NCBI GenBank assembly: GCA_031549115.1 | Contig: JAVBQJ010000023.1 | Span: forward strand, 1-64,000 | Direction: 5' to 3' | Length of the DNA: 64,000 nucleotides | Source: JAVBQJ01 sp031549115 | GTDB lineage: Bacteria > Verrucomicrobiota > Lentisphaeria > Victivallales > Victivallaceae | Shown: piece after piece, positions 41,086 to 51,200 of the stretch | Layout of the letters: each line of letters begins with the position of its first letter | Position numbering within the stretch: the stretch's first letter is position 1 | Made by a program: the position numbers and the translations under genes | Notes under the pieces: generated by a model | What the model was told of the DNA's origin: nothing | Database searches by the model: none | Seen by the model: only the letters and a program-made list of their open reading frames with translations

Positions 41086-42134
41086 GCCTGAAAATCGCGT
41101 TGTATATCGGTCAGTATCGCTTCCCGTTGACACCGTCGGACATCGGCGTCGAATTCCTCGAAGCCATGCGCGCCGGGCGCCACCCCATCGGAGTAGTGCT
41201 CGCACATCCGGGCGATATCGTACTCCGGCTGGCGCACGAATACGGCTTGCCGACGCTGCCCTTGCCGGAGGAGCTGGAGTACCCGGTCGACCGGATGCGG
41301 CGGATTTTCGAAGCGCCGGAGCTGCCGCCGCATTTGCGTGCGTGGCTCGATGCGCTGCGCGGCTTCGCCACCGATGTCGGCATAGTTTACTGCGGCGGCT
41401 GGATTCCGCCGCAGCTGGCGCAGACGCCGCGGCTCGGCTTCATCAATCTGCATCCGGGGCCGTTGCCGGAATTCACCGGCTACGACCCGGAGAAGTTCCT
41501 GATCCTGAATCATCACGAGCAAGGCTGGGGGACGATTCACCATCTCGCCGACAAGTTCGACACCGGCAATGTGCTGCGCACCTCCGAGCCGGTGCCCCTG
41601 ACGCCGTCGACCACCACGCCGGAGTTGGCGAAGCTGATTTCGCGTCAGTGCTTCAAGGCGCTTCCGGGCGTGCTGGACGAATTCACCCGCGGCATTCCGG
41701 CGGGAACGCCGCAGAACGAATCGCGCCGCGACTATGTGACCCGGCGGCGCGGCCACCGCGAGAGCGTGATTCAGTGGCGGCGCGATTCGCACGCCAAACT
41801 GGACGCGCGGCTGCGCGCGTTCAATTCGCTCGACGACGGCATGTGCCTCAAAGCCCGGCGGCAGGGACGGCTGCATGTGGTTTACGATCTGGAACTTCAC
41901 GCCGGCGACTATCCGGGCAAACCGGGCGAGGAGATCGGTATTTACCGGGGACCGGGTGTGTATGAAAACGCGCCGCTGATCCGAACTCGCGAAGGGGTCG
42001 CGGCGGTGCTTTTCGGCGCGGCGGTGGCGACGCCGTTCACGGCGGTCGAACTGGCGCCGGAGCGGTTGATCCGGGCGGCGGAGCGGCCGCGCCGGACCGG
42101 AGCGGAATTTTTTGAAATCAGGAGCGAATCATGA
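41082..42134 (+). CDS. formyltransferase (methionyl-tRNA formyltransferase-like)
   Basis: A 350-residue protein of the 10-formyltetrahydrofolate-dependent transferase superfamily. The catalytic triad matches E. coli Fmt in residues and spacing: Asn122 and His124 in FINLHPGPLPEFTGYD and Asp160 in HHLADKFDTGNVL (Asn to Asp +38 in both). The C-terminal part (about 210-350) differs from the tRNA-binding domain of Fmt, and the N-terminal motif (MSLKIALYIGQYRFPLTPSD) is unusual. Sugar- or amine-formylating relatives (ArnA-, VioF- or PurN-like) are therefore likely alternatives. The acceptor could be a polyamine or sugar product of this operon. Both ends overlap neighbours by 4 nt. Confidence 0.75.
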   Translation: MSLKIALYIGQYRFPLTPSDIGVEFLEAMRAGRHPIGVVLAHPGDIVLRLAHEYGLPTLPLPEELEYPVDRMRRIFEAPELPPHLRAWLDALRGFATDVGIVYCGGWIPPQLAQTPRLGFINLHPGPLPEFTGYDPEKFLILNHHEQGWGTIHHLADKFDTGNVLRTSEPVPLTPSTTTPELAKLISRQCFKALPGVLDEFTRGIPAGTPQNESRRDYVTRRRGHRESVIQWRRDSHAKLDARLRAFNSLDDGMCLKARRQGRLHVVYDLELHAGDYPGKPGEEIGIYRGPGVYENAPLIRTREGVAAVLFGAAVATPFTAVELAPERLIRAAERPRRTGAEFFEIRSES

Positions 42135-43729
42135 ACTGGAACTATTGGCGCACTTACTGCCGGCAGCGTTTTTCCATCCGGGGGCAGTTGCTGATGCTGG
42201 TGCTGGCGCTCAGCGTATTGAGCTCGTTCGTCTACATGTATTACGGTTACCGGCGCAACACCGAAGCACTGCTGCAGGGACTCGACGCGCGTCTGGAGCT
42301 GGCGGGCCGGGCCGCCGACCAGCGGGTGGCGAAGGGATACTTCGACCGCTGCGACCCGTCGCGGGCACAGACGATCGAATCGGTAACCGCGCAGCCGCCG
42401 GACGCGGAGACCGCGGAATTTTTCCGGCAGCTCCAGGAGCTCGACGACAACGCCGATCTGCAATATCTCTACGCGGTCATGCAAGACGACGAGGGCCGTT
42501 ACTTCTTCCCGTTCGGCACTTCGGCGGGGTATTGCACCTACTACGACGACCCGGCCGAAGACATCGTCAGCACGCTGGAAGACGGCCTGCTGCGCGCCAC
42601 CATCCTCGACGATCCGGAATACGGCCGGAGCCGCTCGGTGATCCTGCGCCGCCAGACGCCATCGGGGAAGTATTACGTGCTCGGCGCGGATATGCGCCTC
42701 ACGGAAGTCGAAGCGGTACAGGACAAAGTACTGCGGGATTTCCTGCAGATTTCGGTACTGCTGTGCGTGTTGATGGCGACCTTCAGCTGTCTTTCGGCCT
42801 ATCGCCTCAGCCGTCCGATCGAGCGCCTGAGCGAATTCACCGTCGGATTGCGCCGGTCGGAATTTTCCCGGGACGAGCCGATGCCGCCGGGGCTCCTGCC
42901 CGCCGACCCGGATAAAGCGCGTTCGGAAATTTCGCGGCTGGCGCTGAATATCGACCTCTTTCGCCATGCGCTGGCCGAAGCGGTGCAAAAGAAGGAGCGC
43001 GCCGAAAGCGAACTCCGGATCGCCGGAGAAATCCAGTTGAGTTCATTGCCGAAAGCGCTCGACGACGCATCGCTTTTCGACATTGCCGGCGAATTGAAAC
43101 CGGCGCTGGAGGCCGGAGGCGATCTGTACGATTACCGGATACTCGATGGCCGTCTTTACTTCGCCATCGGCGACGTCTGCGGCAAAGGGATGCCGGCGGC
43201 GCTGTTCATGGCGATGACCCTGACGCTGATGCGCTCGGCGGTGCGCCGGGATTTCACGCCGGCGGAAATCGTGCGCTTCGTCAACGACAATCTGGCCGAA
43301 AACAACGAACAATGCACCTTTGTGACGCTGTTGTGCGGTATTTTCGACGCCGCCACCGGCGAGGTCGCCTACTGCAACGCCGGCAATTGCCCGCCATTGG
43401 TGCTGGCGCCGGGGGCAACGCCGCAATACGAACCCTTGCCGAAGGAGCCGCCGGTCGGCGTCATGCCGGGCCTGGCATATGCCACGCATACCTTGACGCT
43501 GGCGCCGGGCGCGGCGCTGGTACTCTACACCGACGGCATTACCGAGGCGGCTGCCGCCGACGAAAGCTTTTTCGGCACCGAACGGCTGCGGCAGACGGCG
43601 GCGGCCATACCGCCGAATGCCGACGCGCACGTAATATTCGACCGCATCCTGGGAGAGGTGACCGAATTCACGGCCGGCGCTCCGCAATCCGACGACATCA
43701 CGCTGCTGGTGATCCGCCGCCCGGAGTAA
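42131..43729 (+). CDS. membrane SpoIIE-type protein phosphatase with HAMP domain
   Basis: A 532-residue sensor phosphatase. A helix (18-40) precedes a periplasmic domain (41-200, DLQYLYAVMQDDEGRYFF, KYYVLGADMRL), a second helix (203-223) and a HAMP-like segment (LSRPIERLSEF). A coiled coil (RHALAEAVQKKERAESELR) leads to a PP2C/SpoIIE domain. The metal-binding motifs are intact: EAGGDLYDY (Asp331, Asp334), GDVCGKGMPAALFMAM, YTDGITEA and SDDITLLVI. It should dephosphorylate an anti-sigma antagonist or other phosphoprotein in response to an external signal. No anti-sigma factor partner lies in the window. It ends 7 nt from the convergent GH2 gene. Confidence 0.9.
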   Translation: MNWNYWRTYCRQRFSIRGQLLMLVLALSVLSSFVYMYYGYRRNTEALLQGLDARLELAGRAADQRVAKGYFDRCDPSRAQTIESVTAQPPDAETAEFFRQLQELDDNADLQYLYAVMQDDEGRYFFPFGTSAGYCTYYDDPAEDIVSTLEDGLLRATILDDPEYGRSRSVILRRQTPSGKYYVLGADMRLTEVEAVQDKVLRDFLQISVLLCVLMATFSCLSAYRLSRPIERLSEFTVGLRRSEFSRDEPMPPGLLPADPDKARSEISRLALNIDLFRHALAEAVQKKERAESELRIAGEIQLSSLPKALDDASLFDIAGELKPALEAGGDLYDYRILDGRLYFAIGDVCGKGMPAALFMAMTLTLMRSAVRRDFTPAEIVRFVNDNLAENNEQCTFVTLLCGIFDAATGEVAYCNAGNCPPLVLAPGATPQYEPLPKEPPVGVMPGLAYATHTLTLAPGAALVLYTDGITEAAAADESFFGTERLRQTAAAIPPNADAHVIFDRILGEVTEFTAGAPQSDDITLLVIRRPE

Positions 43730-43736
43730 TTCGGGC

Positions 43737-46055
43737 TCAACGGGCAATCCGGGCGGCGTCGAATGCGCCGTCCAATCCGGCGATGGCGGGCAGCCACACC
43801 TCGCAGTAACAGCGGAAATCGAAGTGCGGCATCCCGGCGATCACATGATTGCAGCCGGAGACGCCGTCTTCGGTCTCCCACCGGATCAGCAGCAGATCCC
43901 GCGTCGCCGGATCGCCGGCGAAGCCGGGCAGCCGGACAATGGAACACGGCGCCGCCTCGAAGCGCGCCGCGATCAGCTCCTCATCCCGATTGACGCTGTG
44001 AACCGAAAAACGACCGCGGAAACTCCGGCAACTGTCGTTGACAATCACGACTTCGCGGCGCCAGTCGACCGCTTCGCCCACGGTCACCAGCAAATCCTGC
44101 TGGGAGCGCCGGACATAGTGAAACGCCAGCTTGCGGTTGAAGTAGTAGTCGACGACGGCTTCGGAAAACTGCGGCCAGCAGTCGATCAGGTTCCAGCACA
44201 GAATGCCGGTGTATTTCGGCGTGGTGCGTTGCAATTCGATCAGGAATTTGAACGCCTCCGCCTGATAGATCTGGCTGGCCAGCGCGAACTCCTCCACGGT
44301 TTCGGGCTTGAAACCGAAAAAGAGCTCGACGTGCTTCCGCAGCAGTTGAGGCCGGAAATCATACAGGTGGCTGTCCTCGCCATACGGATTGCTGCCGTGG
44401 TAATTCCACTGCGGATTGTTTTCATCGGGCCACAGGTATTCGGGGTCGAGAAAGCGCTTCATCGACGAAACCGCAGGGCAGCCGGGAACGCCGATCTCGC
44501 TGACGAAACCGGCCCGGGTCAGACGGTAAAAGTCACTTTTGAAGTAATCCCGGCTCCCCCACAAATGCTGCTCCGGGGAATGCCGCTCCGGGTTGTCGGA
44601 ATGGAGCGCCACACTGCCGGGGGTGATATACGGCGAACTCCGCAGGAACGGCCGCCCCGGATCGTGACGGCTGCAAAACTCCGGCAGTATCTTCCGGGTC
44701 AGGATGTTGTTGGCCGGATCGTCGAGCAGCATCCAGTACGCGCTGCAGTCGCATTCGTTATCCCCCGCCCACAACGCGATCGACGGATGATGACGCAGAC
44801 GCCGGATCACCGCGACCGCCTCGGAGCTCAACGCCTCGACAAAACCAAGATCACGCGGATAAACGCCGCAGGCCATCATGAAATCCTGCCAGATCAGGAT
44901 GCCGCGCCGGTCGCAGAAGTCGTAAAATTCATCGATTTCATAGACGCTTCCGCCCCACATCCGCACCATATTGCAGCCGAGCTCATCCAACAGCTTCAGT
45001 ATCTCCGGCAGACGCTCTTTGTCGCGTGAATGCAGCGCGTCCGCCGGGACGTGATTGGTGCCGTGAACGCGGATGGGAATGCCGTTGACCTTCAATTGGA
45101 AATCGGGTTCGTTTCCGGCGCCGATACACTCGTTGGCAACCAGCTCCACCAGCCGGAAACCGGTGGTGAATTCATGCCGCGCCAGCTCGCTGCCCTCCTC
45201 CAGGAGCGTGATTGTCACCTCATAGAGATTCGGGTCGCCGTAACCGCGCGGATACCAGAGCCGGATCGCGGGGAGCACCATGAATACATGCCCCAACGGC
45301 GCCAGCACGGCTTCCTCGTGGCGCCAGACCGAATCGCCGCAACGTCCCTCCAATACCAGCCGCAGATTCCGGCATTCACGGCGGCCGTTTTCAATTTTGT
45401 ACTGGTAAAGCAGCTCCACACTTCCCTCCGGCAGCAGCCGCAACAGCTGCAGCCGGTCTTCGGCAATCCGGCAGAGGGGTACTTCTTCCAGCCGGAGCGA
45501 ACGGTAAATTCCGCCCAACGGCAAACGCGGCGCAATATCCCACCCCCAGCTGTGCGCCGGCTTGCGAAAACGCAACACCTGATAATTGAACGGCGTTCCG
45601 CCCAGAATCCCCCCCTCCATCGGATAATCGTGCAGCGCCGCCGAAGGCGATGCGATTTCGATGGCGATATGGTTGACTCCCTGCCGCAGCAGCCGGGCGA
45701 CCGGGAGACGATGCGGAATCAGCGCGTTGCCGATGCTCCCCGCATGTTCGCCATTGATGCTGATTTCGGCCAGGCAGTCGACGCCGTCCAACACCAGATC
45801 GATTGCGCCGGGAAGCTCAGCACAGACGAATTCCCGTTCAAAGCGCCAGCGATAGTATTCGAACGGACGCACCTGTACGGCATTGCAGCCGTAGAACGGG
45901 TCGTCGATAATTCCGGCGGTTTGCAGATCGATTTCGATGTTGCCCGGCACCGTCGCGGCCATTTTGACCTCGCGCGTCGCAACCGCACCCGCTTCGGGCG
46001 TACCGGTCAAGCTCCATTCTCCGGCAAGGTCAAGTTTCCACAGATTCATATTCAT
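43737..46055 (-). CDS. GH2 beta-mannosidase-like glycoside hydrolase
   Basis: A GH2 enzyme of about 770 residues. The N-terminal jelly-roll (FEYYRWRFEREF, CLAEISINGEHAGSI), immunoglobulin-like domain and barrel are arranged as in beta-mannosidases. Counted from the MNLWKLDL start, Glu432 in LWAGDNECDC is the probable acid/base and Glu518 in FVSEIG the nucleophile. No signal peptide is seen. The ATG at 46055 overlaps the GH78 stop (ATGA). The ATG at 46049, two codons later, has AAAAAGG at a better 7-nt spacing, so it may be the real start. It is the last gene of locus C. Beta-mannosidase or exo-glucosaminidase activity are the alternatives. Confidence 0.88.
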   Translation of the reverse strand: MNMNLWKLDLAGEWSLTGTPEAGAVATREVKMAATVPGNIEIDLQTAGIIDDPFYGCNAVQVRPFEYYRWRFEREFVCAELPGAIDLVLDGVDCLAEISINGEHAGSIGNALIPHRLPVARLLRQGVNHIAIEIASPSAALHDYPMEGGILGGTPFNYQVLRFRKPAHSWGWDIAPRLPLGGIYRSLRLEEVPLCRIAEDRLQLLRLLPEGSVELLYQYKIENGRRECRNLRLVLEGRCGDSVWRHEEAVLAPLGHVFMVLPAIRLWYPRGYGDPNLYEVTITLLEEGSELARHEFTTGFRLVELVANECIGAGNEPDFQLKVNGIPIRVHGTNHVPADALHSRDKERLPEILKLLDELGCNMVRMWGGSVYEIDEFYDFCDRRGILIWQDFMMACGVYPRDLGFVEALSSEAVAVIRRLRHHPSIALWAGDNECDCSAYWMLLDDPANNILTRKILPEFCSRHDPGRPFLRSSPYITPGSVALHSDNPERHSPEQHLWGSRDYFKSDFYRLTRAGFVSEIGVPGCPAVSSMKRFLDPEYLWPDENNPQWNYHGSNPYGEDSHLYDFRPQLLRKHVELFFGFKPETVEEFALASQIYQAEAFKFLIELQRTTPKYTGILCWNLIDCWPQFSEAVVDYYFNRKLAFHYVRRSQQDLLVTVGEAVDWRREVVIVNDSCRSFRGRFSVHSVNRDEELIAARFEAAPCSIVRLPGFAGDPATRDLLLIRWETEDGVSGCNHVIAGMPHFDFRCYCEVWLPAIAGLDGAFDAARIAR

Positions 46056-48262
46056 ACCTTTTTGTAAAATCCATTCCATTCGACTTCCTGTTGTATTTCC
46101 ACCGTAGTCCCATCCGGCAAAAACAACGTTCCTCTGCCGGCATCCGGCAATGTCACCTTCAGGATTACGCTATCCTCATGCTTACTCCAACTGATACGAA
46201 TTCCACGGTATTCTATCGACAAATTACACAATTTTTCAGGGAAAAGCGGCCTTATGTGGAATCTTTTATTTCCCGGATCCTCCTCATCGAACCGGACTCC
46301 CCCCAAATAGCGAACGACAAAGGCGGCAAAGTCGCCGAACATGATATGGCATTGCGATTGACTGCCATCCCAATTTTCCCATAGTGAAGTGGCTCCCTGC
46401 AGCATCCAATTGGCCCAACCGGGTTCTTCCGGCTGCAAAAAGAACGCCATCGCGTCGTCGATGTAACCATGCTCCGCGAGCATGCGGGGAACCAATTTGG
46501 CTCCGATTACACCAAACCGGGCAGTATGTCCGGCCGCTCTTGCTTGTGTCACCAAAGCTTGAATCGTATTCTCCCGTTCCCTCTCCGGCACGATATCAAA
46601 CGCAAGCGCCAAAGCCATCGCCGTCAATTCACCCGAGGCATAAATACCATTTCCCCGGTAAAATTCCTGATGAATGCGGGCCGCAATCCCGTTCGCGATT
46701 TTTTGATATTCGCCAGCGGCTTCACGGTCTCCATGCAACTGCGCTATTTTGCCGATGACTTGCGCTTCCCGGCAGCAATAACAACTGGATGAAAAGCGGC
46801 ATGGCAGCATGTTGTCCCAATCGGGGGGGCACCAGTCTCCCAACCCCACATCCACCAGGCCGTCACAACGCAAAGACGAAATATAGTCAAAATGCGTTTG
46901 CAGGCGTCCGTAATGCTCCCGCAACAGCGAATCGTCCCCGGTAAAAAGAAAAATCTGCCATGGAATTTCCCACAAAGCGGCATCCCATGCCGGTCCACCT
47001 CCCCAATTAAACCCCCATCCCCCGCTGGGACAAATCCCGGGCAATTGCCCCGAGGTACGTTGTACATCGCCGAGCATCCGGAGCCAGGTGCGATAGGCTT
47101 CCGCATTATCCGCCAGGGTAAGTCCGGTTTGAACCGCCAGAGCGGCATCGCCGGTCCAACCGTTTTTCTCCCGGTGCGGGCAATCCGTCGGCAACCCCAC
47201 GTAATTGCTTTCATACGAGTTTCTCGTACAATGCCACAATTGCTCCAACAGGGGCTCCGAGCAGGAAAATTCACCCAGTCTGTTAAAGTCGGTTCTGACC
47301 CTCCGCGCCTCTATCGCGGAAATTTTCGCCTGCCCGACAATTTCGATTTCCACATAGCGGAATCCATGATACGTAAATCGGGGTTCCCACTCTTCCGGTT
47401 CGCCGCCGCGCAGCGTATAGCGATCCGTCTGAAATTCACCGGCAAGAACACATTTCCCCAGGTGCGAGTTATTGATACCGGGCCCCGCGCCGCTCGGGAG
47501 TTCGCCATAACGGATAATCACCGTGGCGCCGCTTTCGCCCTGAACCCGTATCCGTGCCCAACCGGCCAGATTGCGCCCGAAATCATAAAGCCGGTGATAC
47601 CGTGCTTCTCCCCGGCAAAGCACCGGAGCCAGCGTCTCGGTCACCCGGCATGGCGGCATGGTCTGCAATTCCAGTTTGCCTCCGGGACCCGGAACAATTT
47701 TTGCATTTTTCCACCGGGAATCATCGAATCCGGATTCGCACCAGCCGGGAAATTCCCGGCGGGCATCGTAGAATTCGCCGTTGCGCAATTGTTCAAAGAC
47801 AATGGGCCCCTCTGTCGTCCAGCGCCAGGATTCATCACTGGCCAATATATTTTCGCCGTCGCACTCCAATTGAAATATGAATTTAGGCAAATCAACCCAG
47901 GAAGCCTTATCGAAATGCCAGACTTCCGCCGTTCGCAGATTGTACCAGCCGCTTCCCAATATCACGCCGAATACATTCTTGCCCGGTTTCAGTAATCGTG
48001 TCACATCATGGCGAACCCAATGCACCCGCGACTCGTAATGGGTGGGAACGGGGTCCAAAACCGCCGTCCCCACTTTTTCCCCATTCAGATACAATTCTCC
48101 GTAGCCCAATCCGGAAAATGATATGATACAGGACTGCGCGGGCTTCCGGTATTCGAATTCACGCCGGAAATAGGGAGCCGGCTGCGACACGCGCCAATCA
48201 AACGAGCAATTTTCGGTACCGATCCAGCGGCTGTCCCCATTCGCCCATCCAGAGATAGTCAT
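46052..48262 (-). CDS. GH78 alpha-L-rhamnosidase
   Basis: A 736-residue alpha-L-rhamnosidase of family GH78. N-terminal beta-sandwich domains (FSGLGYGELYLNGEKVG, VTRLLKPGKNVFGVILGSGW, RLYDFGRNLAGWARI) precede an (alpha/alpha)6 barrel. The hallmark is PTDCPHREKNGWTGDA (Asp360, Glu365, Asp372), and SLWENWDGS is near the end. No signal peptide is present, so it probably removes rhamnose from imported glycans. It follows the DUF6067-like gene by 20 nt and overlaps the GH2 start. The DNA is visibly less GC-rich than the flanking genes, which hints at separate ancestry. Confidence 0.93.
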   Translation of the reverse strand: MTISGWANGDSRWIGTENCSFDWRVSQPAPYFRREFEYRKPAQSCIISFSGLGYGELYLNGEKVGTAVLDPVPTHYESRVHWVRHDVTRLLKPGKNVFGVILGSGWYNLRTAEVWHFDKASWVDLPKFIFQLECDGENILASDESWRWTTEGPIVFEQLRNGEFYDARREFPGWCESGFDDSRWKNAKIVPGPGGKLELQTMPPCRVTETLAPVLCRGEARYHRLYDFGRNLAGWARIRVQGESGATVIIRYGELPSGAGPGINNSHLGKCVLAGEFQTDRYTLRGGEPEEWEPRFTYHGFRYVEIEIVGQAKISAIEARRVRTDFNRLGEFSCSEPLLEQLWHCTRNSYESNYVGLPTDCPHREKNGWTGDAALAVQTGLTLADNAEAYRTWLRMLGDVQRTSGQLPGICPSGGWGFNWGGGPAWDAALWEIPWQIFLFTGDDSLLREHYGRLQTHFDYISSLRCDGLVDVGLGDWCPPDWDNMLPCRFSSSCYCCREAQVIGKIAQLHGDREAAGEYQKIANGIAARIHQEFYRGNGIYASGELTAMALALAFDIVPERERENTIQALVTQARAAGHTARFGVIGAKLVPRMLAEHGYIDDAMAFFLQPEEPGWANWMLQGATSLWENWDGSQSQCHIMFGDFAAFVVRYLGGVRFDEEDPGNKRFHIRPLFPEKLCNLSIEYRGIRISWSKHEDSVILKVTLPDAGRGTLFLPDGTTVEIQQEVEWNGFYKKV

Positions 48263-48282
48263 ACAATCCCTTCGTTGAAGTT

Positions 48283-51200
48283 CTATTTGGTTTTCAGCAG
48301 CCGGAAGTCACGGCCGGGCAATTCGAATCTGTTCGCCGCCGGTTTGCCATCCAACGCATTGACCAACGCCAAATCCGCCGGCAGTTCCACGGCAACCGGT
48401 GTTGCCGCCACATTGTAAACCACGATCAGTTCGGCGTTGCCGCGCTTCCAGCTGGAAACCGCCGCACCCTCCGGATAACGCGACAACGGATTGCGCCAGT
48501 ACGGAATCCATTCGGCATCGGGCCGGTCGACGCCAAAGGCGTCCAGCGCATCCCACACCATCATGTTTCCGGCGATTTCACAGCCATTGACGGTGTAGAC
48601 ACTGTCGCCGTGCAGCAGCGTCAACCCGAGAATATCCGCCTGGGTGACATTGCCGTCGCGCATACCCGGATATTGGAGGTAAATCAACCCAGCGAAGTGC
48701 GAATGCGCCGCCCCGATCTGCCGGGTACAGGCGTATCCGGCCTGAAACAACTCCGGCGACAGCGTACTGTAATCGCGCGCGGTGGTCCACTCTTCGCCGA
48801 ACACATTGACATCGATCCAGTTCATCGCCCACTCCAGCGGGCTGCCGTGTTCCAGCAACAGCCCGTCGGGGTTGTTGTCCTTGACCAGCTTCTGCATCCG
48901 CAAAAACTGCTCCCGAATCGCCAGGAACGGAATTTCCCCGTGGACTTCGCCGTTGTCATCGCGCCAGCCGCAACCGTGGAAACGGTTGGAGCACGGCCCG
49001 GTGGTGCTCATATCCATGTAGAAGCATTCGACCCCCTCCCCCAACCGTTCGACCACGCCGGACAGATAATAATCCGGCCACGAACCGTTGGAGCAGACCG
49101 TGGTAGCCGGCGTTTCGATCGGATGGTTGACGATCGGGTAACGGCGGAAGTCGGCCAGAAAATCATTCGGCGGATTCGGCGTCAGAGTGGTGATCAATGA
49201 ATCGTACCACAGACACGGCATGCCGCCGATGCTGGCTTCGATGCCGCGGACATGGTTGCGGATTGCGTTGACGTTGCTTTGACGCGGACGCGGATTGCCG
49301 CTCTGGCAATCGGGGATGATCCAGCACGGCAGCTGCATGCTGGTGAAGTAGCCGCGCGGAATTTCCGGCGTTTTTTCCGGGCGCAGGAAACGGCCGGGGT
49401 ATTGATTCAAATGGCTGGAGTGAACCCGGTTCGGGATGGTGTAATCCTCCAGCCAGTTGTTTTCGCCGGTATAGAATTGCCCGACCTTGCGCAAGCGGGC
49501 GCGATCGCCGATTTCACGCGCCGGAGTGAAAACAAAGCCGAACTGATAGTCCAATGCTTTGTCCAGCGCAACCGGCGTATCGACCAGGTTGAAGGTGAGT
49601 TCGAAGATATCGCCGTTTTCTTCCGCTTTGCTGTAGGCGTCGCGGATTTTCATGTTGCGCATCGACGGCAATACGAACTCCAGGCCGCGATCTTCGCCGC
49701 CGATCCAATACAACGAGTTCCAGCGGTTGCCGAAAATCCAGCCCTTTCCGGAAATATCCATGATAAACGGCAGCGACGGCTCCGGAATCGGCCGGTCGGT
49801 ACGCGCTCCGGCAATCAACGCGTGCACACTGCCGCTGCCGCCCGCCCGGACGCTGCCGGTGGCGCGCATATAGCGGAGTTTTTCCGCCGCCAGCGGACAC
49901 GCGACGGCCAGGCGCCGCAGCTCGACGCCGGGCTTCAACGGCGACAAGGTGATCTCATACCATGCCAGCGCGTCGAATTCAATGCGGATTTCGGCGGCGA
50001 GCTCGACTTCGTCCGAGGCGCCGCGCCACCGCATGGTCACGCCGCGCTCGTCGCGTCCGGTGATTTTCAACGCTTCCAGCGGCTGCAATTCCTGCATACC
50101 GTCGGCGGTTTCAATCACGAAACGCCACGCTCCGGCGGAGAAGTCCTCGCCGAACATCGCCACCGACTCCGGCAGCGGATTATCCTCGAAGGTCAGTTTG
50201 TGCTTGAATACCTCCACTTCAACGCATCCATTGTCCGCCACCGCACGCATCGGCCGCCACGGACCAAACGGCGCGGTAACTTCCCCATAATGTGCCGTCA
50301 TCCATCCCGGCGTTTCCAATTGCGTGACCGGCGTTTCGATGCGGTACAACTCGGAGCCTTGCGCATCGAGCAACCGGGCAATGCCCTTCCCGGTCGCGCC
50401 GGGAACCAGATGTTGCAACGGCAGGCGCTCCTCGAACCATGCCTCCGTCACCGGAATGCTCTTCCGTTCGATCACGACGCCGTCGGCATCGAGCAATTCG
50501 AACTGAATCGAAGCCTTTTCCGGTAGCTTATCCAGCGTAATTTCTCCGAGCCAGACCAATTCCTCACGGCTGTAAACCGGCTGGACGTCGGCGAAAAACG
50601 GCTGACGCAATTCGGCGCACGCCTGAATACGCGCCACCACACCATCGGCGTCGGTGACCGTATAGCTCCACATCGCCGGATGGGCGCCTTTCACCTCCAG
50701 CTTTTTGTGCCAATCCAGCCGGTCGCCGGGAACTTTGACGGTTTCATCGACGAAGGTGGAGGAATAATCGCCGCGGTCCCACACCCGGGCGCTGAAATCA
50801 AAGCCCTTTCCGGTATATTCGCCGGTAAACGCCCCCTGCCCGCGCTCGTAGTTGTCGATCGCGCCGTCGCACCGGAACACCGGTTTGCCGGGCATGAATT
50901 CCAGCGTGCCGAAGGTATTCGGATCCGGCAGATGCCACTCGTGGGTGACCCCGGCCCACGAACTCATCCGGGTGCCGACGCTGGTGGTGCGGCTGTTGCC
51001 GTGGAAGCGCACCATCTGTGCCGGCAATTCCACCTTTTCCTTTGGCGCCGTCATATCCAGCGCCGTCCACGGAATCGCCATTTCCGCCTCCCAGACCGAT
51101 CCTTCGAAAAAGCGGTCGGGGATGATGCGCGCCCGGTATTGCCATTCGGGGTTCCACTCGTCGCGCGGCCGGTTGTCCCATAAGTGATAACGCCACTCGG

